Shown: positions 1 through 6,191 of the stretch, one piece after another
Numbering within the stretch: position 1 is the first letter of the stretch
How the letters are laid out: the number at the start of each line of letters is the position of its first letter
DNA from: Conidiobolus incongruus B7586
Lineage: Eukaryota > Entomophthoromycota > Entomophthoromycetes > Entomophthorales > Conidiobolaceae
DNA: 11,388 nucleotides
NCBI GenBank assembly: GCA_000697335.1
Contig: JNEM01010319.1
Span: 1-11,388 of the forward strand
Reading direction: 5' to 3'
Program-made: the position numbers and the translations under genes
Notes under the pieces: generated by a model
The model's input: only the letters and a program-made list of their open reading frames with translations
Told to the model about the DNA's origin: nothing
Databases searched by the model: none

Positions 1-147
1 TAGGTTCAATTGTTGAGTTTGGGTGGCTATGAATAACTTCAGGTGGAAAGCACTAAGTTAGACTAGTTCATAAAATGAAGTACTTCCAATGTGACTTCTT
101 GCATTAGTGCAATAGTCAGAGTTTCTTGAGTGATGGACAAGATTATT
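1..147 (+). repeat. Dispersed repeat, left copy (cut by window edge)
   Basis: The reverse complement of this stretch matches 5025 to about 5175. Over the first 87 columns (61-147 against 5025-5111) I count 73 identities and no gaps; 12 of the 14 differences are transitions. Similarity continues with small gaps to base 1, so the copy extends left of the window. The shared end is near 147 (ending GACAAGATTATT in this direction); beyond it the two copies differ completely. It is less A+T-rich than the flanking spacer and has no open frame. The pattern suits a decayed interspersed element or retroposon whose copies share one end. The element class cannot be told from this fragment, and the strand given is only relative to the second copy. 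Confidence 0.75.
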
Positions 148-2178
148 CTTCATCATTAGACATTAAGTGGACCTATATTTAAAAACATTACATTTTTTGA
201 ATCAAATTTATTTTGTATTAAATATTATTTATAAATGATTTACATCAATTATCATTTCATTTTAATTTAATATTATCATTCTATATTTTTCTATTAATCC
301 AATACATTGCTTTTTCTAATAAAATAACTATTTTAATGATTGCTTTGTATTTTTAAATTATTTTATTATATCAAAAATAATATTAAAACTGATCAAACAG
401 AGCATTAAATCAAAAAAATAAGCATTATTGTCAAATTCGCCATAGTTTTTTAATATAATACTTTAATACTCAAATAGTTTTAAGTTATTAATAAGTTTAA
501 TCCTTAAAAAAGAATTACAAGGTTTTAATGATATTATTATATATTTGAATCAGGTATTTAAACTCTAACACTAATAATCAAGCTTTCAATTATGAAGTAG
601 GTCGAATAGTTTGAAAAAAATTTGATATTGATTGTGAATTATATTATATTTAAGAAATGTTTTTTTAAAAAATTATTTCATTAGTATATATTAAAATTGT
701 ATATTTATTCAAATTTATTTAAATTTCTTTTTATTATTAATTATATTATAATTTAATATCCAATATTAATAGTTTATTTTAATTATGTAAAAACTAATTA
801 TATTTTATTGGATATATTATGATTTTGTCAAAATATGTATTTAATCGATATTTGCATTGAATATTGATTTTTAAAATACTTTATATAACATGACCTAATA
901 CCTTAACCTTTTCTTCTTATTGAAGATTATATTATTAGAGTATGAAATCTGATAATAGAAATTAATAAATAAAGTATAAAAATTCTATTCAAATAATATA
1001 ATATTACCATATTTAGAAATTTTAATTAAATTATTATTGATGATTATTAAATATTATATCAATATTTTTCAATTCAAATAAAATAATACATCTAAAACTT
1101 TATATTATTAATTTAATTCATTTGAATATTTTTCCTTTAAAAATTTATATCTTAAATTCCAATATACAAAATAATAGGTGAAATGTAGCATATAAAGGTG
1201 AGTATAATAAAGAATATTGTATATAGTGTATATAACTTATGATTAAGTTTTTGAATTTTAGCATATTATTTAATTTGCATCAAAATTTTTTGAATGGCTG
1301 AATAAGAGTTCAATCAATTTTATTACAAATTATAAAATGAAATAAAGAATGGAAATAATAGTCGAAAATTGTAAATTAATATTTTAAAATGAATTTGTTA
1401 TAGGACTATATAATGCAGTTTTATAATACCGATATTTAGAATAAAAGTACAAGTTCTAATTTTAGAAATATATAAAATATGGAATATTATCCAAAGTAAT
1501 TCACATGATAATTATATTTATTTCAAATTTTAAACAATGATTTCATAGTTGAAAAGAATTTTCAGATTACTGCAAAAATATTGAATAAAATTAAAGTTTA
1601 ATAAGGTATGTGATGTGTAATGAGTTATAATGATTGAAAGTTAAGGTAAATTGATTGAATTGAATCTATTCCGGTCAAGTGAATTATTCATCAATAAAAA
1701 TTATTAAAATAGTATCTTGAATTATATAAAAATTAATGAATTGTGCATATATATACATATATTGATAAGATATGACGTGGTTTTAAAAAATAAATATAAA
1801 TAAAAATTTAATAATTATTTAAATATTGAGTCAAAAAAGTTTAATTAAACGAAGTATTGAAACAAATGCAAATATAAAAAACAGTAAATTTGAATAGCAA
1901 TAATTTAAATGAATCAAAAATTAGAATTTTTTGATTCGAAATAATTATTAGAAAAATACATTAAAGACCAAAGTGAAGAACAGTAAGTGAGAGGTTAGAG
2001 AAAAATAATAAATTATGATCAAATATAATAATTAAAAGATTTAAAGATGAAAGAGATTATAATCTCAAAATCTAAAAAAAGAGTGATTAAAAAACAAATG
2101 AAGTGTATAAATATAATAAGTTTTCAAAGATGAATTATTTCTAACTTATAACAAGAGAGATGAGATTATTGAATTGGT
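148..2178. other. A+T-rich intergenic spacer, no gene seen
   Basis: About 2 kb of roughly 80-85% A+T DNA with stops in all frames. I see no exon-like stretch, tRNA or known RNA gene. Short A/T runs and small palindromes are common, for example the perfect 14-bp palindrome GAGATTATAATCTC at 2053-2066. The right-hand 80 bases should hold the 3' untranslated region of the leftward gene ending at 2179. No AATAAA was found there on the minus strand, so its cleavage site is not defined. A few CpG dinucleotides occur, unlike in the tail after 9864. Confidence 0.6.
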
Positions 2179-2700
2179 TTAGTTTTGGGGAGTTAATTTA
2201 GCTTGACCGGCGGCATCTTCGAAGAGGGCACCTTCAGGAATTTCGGGTTGGTCGACGATCTTGAGCTTGTAGCAACAGCCACATTCGGGGCAGCGGTCGA
2301 CATCGTGAGCGGCGTCAACGTTGAGCCAGATAGTGTCGTGACTATCAGCGGGGTAACCGGTACAACCGATGTATCTGACTTGGTCTTGAGATTCAATGAT
2401 GATGGGATTCTTTTTGGTACCGTAATGAGTCATTTCCAAGGGGGTCATATCCCAGAATTCACGTCCTTCCATCTCGGCTAATAATTCAATACGTTCTAAA
2501 CCGACAGCTTGTTCAATATCAGTGGGAACTTTGCCGCTCTTGGCTCCAGAACCAATGAACATGTCAACATGACCGTGGTCACCACCGCGAACGGGGGTAG
2601 CAACGGAGAAAGCACGAGTAGCGGCGGGAGCCCAACGAGCGGATCTGGTGAATTGGCGGGAAATGTTGGAAACAGTTTGGATAGTTAATTTGCTAAACAT
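2179..2700 (-). CDS. cox5B: Cytochrome c oxidase zinc-binding subunit, COX5B family (yeast Cox4 type), mitochondrial
   Basis: This encodes a 173-residue nuclear subunit of respiratory complex IV that sits on the matrix side of the inner membrane and binds one zinc. The single uninterrupted frame starts at the only suitable ATG; an in-frame stop lies 16-18 bases upstream. Residues 1 to about 31 are rich in Arg, Ser, Thr and Ala with no acidic residue, as in a mitochondrial presequence. R29-A30-F31 before S32 fits an R-3 type processing site. The mature part has the family blocks VPTDIEQ (58-64), GLERIELL (67-74) and NPIIIES (98-104). The zinc site is C113, H121, C137 and C140 (GCTGYPADSH, then RCPEC). 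This C/H/C/C form is typical of fungi; animals use C-x-C first. Two extra cysteines, C142 and C143, follow the site. Codons are often C-ending and more G+C-rich than in the neighbouring genes, which suggests high expression. It is divergent from the release factor gene. Confidence 0.93.
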   Translation of the reverse strand: MFSKLTIQTVSNISRQFTRSARWAPAATRAFSVATPVRGGDHGHVDMFIGSGAKSGKVPTDIEQAVGLERIELLAEMEGREFWDMTPLEMTHYGTKKNPIIIESQDQVRYIGCTGYPADSHDTIWLNVDAAHDVDRCPECGCCYKLKIVDQPEIPEGALFEDAAGQAKLTPQN

Positions 2701-2786
2701 TTTGGGTGTTAATTTTTATTTTACTAGCTTGAAGCAAACACTGAGTTTACTCTGATTCACCAAAATATAAATTTTTATCTAATCTT

Positions 2787-2794
2787 ATTGTGGG
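2787..2794 (-). promoter_or_regulatory. Variant of candidate promoter octamer (CCCACAAT)
   Basis: It reads CCCACAAT toward cox5B, 86 bases before its ATG. It differs by one base from the CCCATAAT found once upstream of each of the other three protein genes, in the same orientation. Because one mismatch is allowed, this is the weakest member of the set. The binding factor is unknown. Confidence 0.25.
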
Positions 2795-3061
2795 TCTAAA
2801 TCTAAAATTTGACCAAATTAGTAAATTTAAATTATTGGAAATTTTGAATGAGATAAATTTGCTATATATGATAAAATATTAAATTTCAAATAATAAAATA
2901 AATAATCAATTATCAAAGAATATTGATGGCTAACATCAGGTAAAGAATATAAAATAATACTATATTAATAATTAATTAATTAATTCGTTTATTGAAATAA
3001 TAAAAATAATAGTATTGGATATAAAACAGTATAATTAAAACTCAGTGATTCTTTAATTATA

Positions 3062-3069
3062 TTATTGGT
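3062..3069. promoter_or_regulatory. Candidate CCAAT (HAP-type) element
   Basis: TTATTGGT fits TNATTGGT, the binding consensus of the HAP/NF-Y complex that activates respiratory genes in fungi. It lies between cox5B and the release factor gene, both mitochondrial. The motif is short and A+T-rich, so chance is a real alternative. Confidence 0.25.
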
Positions 3070-3210
3070 CAAATTCCTTCATATATAATTTTATTGATTT
3101 ATTTCCATTATATGGTGATATTACTTTAAATATTCAAATTTTTAATATTATTAAATACATCAACAGTAAAAATCGAATATTCAGTAGAGCTACAAAAAAT
3201 CATCAAATGA

Positions 3211-3218
3211 CCCATAAT
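3211..3218 (+). promoter_or_regulatory. Candidate promoter octamer CCCATAAT
   Basis: An exact CCCATAAT lies 116 bases before the release factor ATG, in the sense direction. The same octamer occurs at 6041-6048 and 8450-8457 upstream of two other genes. CCC is rare in this spacer, which makes recurrence notable. Its function is inferred from position only. Confidence 0.35.
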
Positions 3219-3334
3219 TTAATTACCATCACAATCTCTTTATACAGATCCCAAGATTTTGAAATAGTTCAAAATAATTGAAAATAATAGATTAATTGAT
3301 AAAATAGATAAATATAAATAATAATAGTTAAATA

Positions 3335-4936
3335 ATGATATTTAGAATAACCCCTATTACTTTAATAAGAAGAATTAATTGTTCTAAAAGATTGAATTTA
3401 ACACAATTTCGATATTTTAACAATGGTAATTATATAATCTATATTGAATCGATAAAATTAAATCAAATATGTAGATGGATTATCCCAAAAAATAACACAG
3501 ACATTATACAGTGAACCAGTTCAGAATAAGCTGAAAATCTTGGAAAAGAATTACAACGAATTATTGGATAAATTAAATAATGAAGTAATATTTAATTTAA
3601 TTCTGTATTTTACAATTTATTGACTTAATAATAGTCTGAAACTTTGTCATCTGATCAAATTAACCAATACTCGACAAATATTGCCAGTTTAGATAGAGTT
3701 GTTTCTGTTTATAGGGAATTGAATCAAACTAAATCAGTAATTAGTGCTATTAAAACATATTAAAATATATTCATAATTAGTTGATTGTAGGAAATTAATG
3801 AATTAAACAGTATGATCAATCAAAACAATCCCAATGAAACTGATGAAGATCTCAAACAAATGGCTAAGGACGAAATTAACGAACTCGAAAGCAGAATTGG
3901 TGATTTGGAAGGTGAATTGATTAAAAATTTGGTTCCTAAAGATATGGCGGATGAAGGATCTGCTATTTTGGAAATTAGAGCTGGTAGGTTTTGTATTTTT
4001 CTATTTGATGATATGGTTAATTTTTTTTGAATTTCAGGTACTGGTGGCGATGAAGCTGCACTCTTTAGCAAAGACTTGTTAGAAATGTATCAAAGATTCT
4101 CAATGGAGAGAAAATGGAAGTGGGAATTACTATCAGCTTCAGGAGATGAAAATGTAGGTTATAAAGAAGTCATTGTTGCTATCACCGGATCCGGCGTATT
4201 TGGTTTATTGAAATTTGAATCTGGTGTTCACAGGTATACCAAATTTTAATTTTAAATTTATAATTTAATTTAATTTTTAAAATAGAGTTCAAAGAATTCC
4301 TGCTACAGAAACTCAAGGAAGAGTACATACCAGTACTGCTACAGTAGCTATATTACCACAACCTACACATGTTCAAATTGATATCAAAGAAAGTGATCTT
4401 AAAATTGAAGTATACAGAGCGAGTGGTGCAGGCGGACAACACGTCAATACGACAGACTCAGCAGTACGTATTACCCATATTCCTACTGGTACAGTAGTCG
4501 CTATGCAAGATGAAAGATCCCAACATAAAGTAACTAATTTATATAGTTAATTATGCCAATTATAATAATGATTTGATTATTTTTAGAATAAAGCCAGAGC
4601 GCTAAAAGTTCTCCACGCCAGGATTTTCGAACAGGAACGTCTTAAAGTACAAAAGGAGCGTCGTGACAATAGAAACGTTCAAATCGGTACCGGTGACAGA
4701 TCTGAAAAGATTAGGACTTATAACTATACTCAGGTATATTTTTATATATAGCTATTAAATGAACAACATTTATTTATCATTTTATCTAGAATCGTGTAAC
4801 GGACCACCGTGTAAATTATACACTCTATGACTTGGATGGCGTTCTTGTCCACGGAACATCCCTAATCAATCTAATCGATTACTTAAATTTCCAATCCAAT
4901 CTTAAAGCTCTATCGGCTATTAGCTCTGACTCTTAA
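3335..4936 (+). CDS. mtrf1: Mitochondrial peptide chain release factor 1 (class I RF, MRF1/MTRF1L type), eight exons
   Basis: Class I release factor that reads UAA/UAG in the mitochondrial ribosome and triggers peptide release. Exons are 3335-3425, 3475-3584, 3635-3736, 3791-3983, 4038-4233, 4286-4529, 4587-4733 and 4790-4936. They total 1230 nt and 409 residues, a usual family length. All seven introns are GT-AG, 49-57 bp, and the frame is kept through every junction. The start has an in-frame TAA six bases upstream. Residues 1-30 carry six basic and no acidic residues, as in a mitochondrial presequence. A helical N-terminal domain follows, then the family block [14 protein letters not shown] across the fourth intron. 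The codon-reading tripeptide is PAT (236-238), typical of RF1 rather than RF2 (SPF). The catalytic motif is GGQ (280-282) within SGAGGQHVN. The C-terminal domain looks complete. Codons are A/T-ending, suggesting modest expression. Splice sites are predicted from protein continuity alone. Confidence 0.92.
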
Positions 4937-4977
4937 TATTTATTATTTCAATTTTGATAAAAATTCATAATTTTAAA

Positions 4978-4983
4978 AATAAA
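4978..4983 (+). terminator. Candidate poly(A) signal of the release factor gene
   Basis: AATAAA begins 42 bases after the TAA stop, a usual distance for 3' end formation. In DNA this A+T-rich the hexamer can occur by chance. The dispersed repeat begins only about 40 bases further on, so the 3' untranslated region is probably short or runs into the repeat. Confidence 0.4.
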
Positions 4984-5024
4984 ATTGATATACTTAAATT
5001 TTCCTTCTCATATTTTTGATCGGA

Positions 5025-5460
5025 AATAATCTTGTCAATCACTCAAGAAACTCTGGTTATCACCCTGATACAAGGAGTCACATCAGAAGTACCTCATTTC
5101 ATGAACTAGTTAAACTTATCATTTTCTCCTGTAAGGCATTCACATTCACAAACATTTGCAATTGAAACTAATATAAGATTATCACAAGCAAACTAATAAA
5201 CACATCTTTCTATCTTCACTTCCAAAAGCATCTAGTCTCTAAGTTTTTCTCTTAACACTCACAAAAGTATTGAGTTGAAACAAGTGTGAGATATTTACTT
5301 TATTTGAAGAACCCAATTTGCAATAAGCTAATTTCATCTTATTTGGTCAACCCCCTTAATTTCCCTTAACCTTGTGGTAATCTATTGTTCACCACTGGTG
5401 ATTCCTTGTTTAAGCTCTAAAAGTCTATCTCCTCCCACATTTACAGATGTCATTTTACCT
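5025..5460 (-). repeat. Dispersed repeat, right copy (inverted relative to the left copy)
   Basis: The stretch 5025 to about 5175 matches the reverse complement of 1-147, so the two copies face each other across cox5B and the release factor gene. The end at 5025 is set by loss of similarity. The end near 5460 is set only by the return of A+T-rich spacer sequence. On the minus strand it holds a 23-codon frame (5453-5382, starting MTSVNVGGDR) and an AATAAAG, but no long frame. No target-site duplication or diagnostic termini were found. A decayed transposable element or a retroposon family sharing one end is the likeliest reading; a multicopy RNA gene cannot be excluded. Confidence 0.7.
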
Positions 5461-5761
5461 TGTTATTAATATATCAAATTTTCAAAAAATAATTCAAAAA
5501 CTTTTTCAATCTTAGATACTTAATTAAAATTTGATACATAAATTAAGGATGCAAAAAAAATTATCATAAACAATCACTTATTGAATAATAGAAAATTAGT
5601 GTTATTTAAATACAAATTAATAGTTTAAACATTTAAAAAATATGAAATTTATTGAATATAAAAAACAAAAAATAATATACTATAAATAAGATATTAATGA
5701 AAATAAAAATGACTGAAAAAATATGTTAATTAAAAATAGTTTGATTGTGACGTGTGAAAAG
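5461..5761. other. A+T-rich spacer between repeat and tRNA gene
   Basis: About 300 bases of A/T-rich sequence with A- and T-runs and no open frame, RNA gene or clear motif. It lies downstream of the leftward tRNA gene. Confidence 0.5.
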
Positions 5762-5772
5762 AAAAAACAAAA
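5762..5772 (-). terminator. RNA polymerase III terminator of the tRNA gene
   Basis: On the minus strand the tRNA 3' end is followed after 11 bases by TTTT (5772-5769) and then TTTTTT (5767-5762). Runs of four or more T on the non-template strand are the standard Pol III stop. The second run is probably a backup. Confidence 0.75.
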
Positions 5773-5783
5773 TATGAATTGAA

Positions 5784-5855
5784 TGCGCCAGCTGGGAATC
5801 GAACCCAGACCACTTGCTTGGAAGGCGAGTATTCTAACCATTATACTACTGGCGC
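5784..5855 (-). tRNA. tRNA-Gly(TCC): tRNA-Gly, anticodon TCC (reads GGA codons)
   Basis: A 72-nt cloverleaf including discriminator A at 5784. The acceptor stem GCGCCAG/CTGGCGC pairs perfectly over seven bases, and the T stem CTGGG/CCCAG pairs perfectly around TTCGATT. The anticodon loop is CTTCCAA, with anticodon TCC complementary to 5820-5822. The anticodon stem CTCGC/GCAAG has one C-A mismatch at pair 29-41. The D arm is weak (G-U, U-A, A-A, U-G), as is common in eukaryotic tRNA-Gly. Internal A box (TAGTATAATGGTTAGAAT) and B box (GGTTCGATTCC) promoters are present. There is no intron and the 3' CCA is not encoded, as expected for a nuclear gene. Confidence 0.95.
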
Positions 5856-6191
5856 TTTTTGGAAAGAATAATTATATATAATTATGTCATAATTTAGGTC
5901 TGATTTATTTTTATCAATTTATTTCACTTTATTTTCTTTTTCTAATTTCTAATTTATTTTGGTCTATATTTTTTAAATTGATTTTAAAATTTATATTTTT
6001 CTTCACATTTTTTTTACTCTGATATTTCTCCCTTTTTAATCCCATAATAATTAACCAATTCTCTAAATATTATATCTAAATTATCATTTTGGTTTTGACA
6101 ATATTCAGGGACATTTGCATTCTTTACAAAAATTAACCACAATTTATTCAAATATAATTTTAAAATACAAAATTTTAATTAGCAGTACAAA
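5856..6191. promoter_or_regulatory. Upstream region of INTS11 and of the leftward tRNA gene
   Basis: A 336-bp spacer. Near the tRNA is a perfect 18-bp palindrome, ATAATTATATATAATTAT (5868-5885), 12 bases before the tRNA 5' end. It may act as a TATA-like element. From about 5900 to 6040 the plus strand is strongly T- and pyrimidine-rich, resembling the poly(dA:dT) tracts that keep fungal promoters free of nucleosomes. CCCATAAT (6041-6048) and CCAAT (6055-6059) follow. The leader just before the INTS11 ATG is A-rich (AGCAGTACAAAATG). Confidence 0.45.
6041..6048 (+). promoter_or_regulatory. Candidate promoter octamer CCCATAAT
   Basis: Exact copy in the sense direction, 143 bases before the INTS11 ATG. 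It follows the pyrimidine-rich tract and is six bases before a CCAAT (6055-6059). It belongs with the copies at 3211 and 8450. Confidence 0.35.

Larger units (their letters stand above)
2701..3334. promoter_or_regulatory. Shared upstream region of the divergent cox5B and release factor genes
   Basis: This 634-bp A+T-rich spacer must hold the promoters of two genes pointing away from each other. It contains the octamer CCCATAAT (3211-3218, facing the release factor), the variant CCCACAAT (2787-2794, facing cox5B) and an inverted CCAAT element, TTATTGGT (3062-3069). A second ATTGG at 2834-2838 reads CCAAT toward cox5B. A short ATG-led stretch at 2927 ends at once and is not taken as an exon. 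The role is inferred from position; no transcription start is visible. Confidence 0.5.

Noticed and set aside
2203-2481. Plus-strand 92-residue ORF over cox5B
   Set aside because: It is the antisense shadow of a strongly conserved gene; no family features are seen.
2927-2941. ATG at 2927 followed by a GT donor as an extra 5' exon of the release factor
   Set aside because: The exon starting at 3335 already gives a good presequence and has an in-frame stop just upstream; no acceptor evidence links the two.
3812-4030. 72-residue ORF as a separate gene
   Set aside because: It is the fourth exon of the release factor read into the following intron; the frame joins upstream and downstream exons into one 409-residue protein.
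5130-5138. CCTTACAG on the minus strand as a Dictyostelium class I RNA motif
   Set aside because: The motif is partial, is not kept in the left repeat copy, and there is no flanking stem.
1-5460. The inverted copies as the two ends of one mobile element, DIRS-like or with terminal inverted repeats
   Set aside because: The interior holds ordinary host genes (cox5B and the release factor) and no transposase, recombinase or reverse transcriptase; the copies share the end that faces inward.
5025-5460. Repeat as a solo LTR
   Set aside because: A polypurine-like run is present on the minus strand near 5427-5439, but no TG...CA termini or target duplication could be set.
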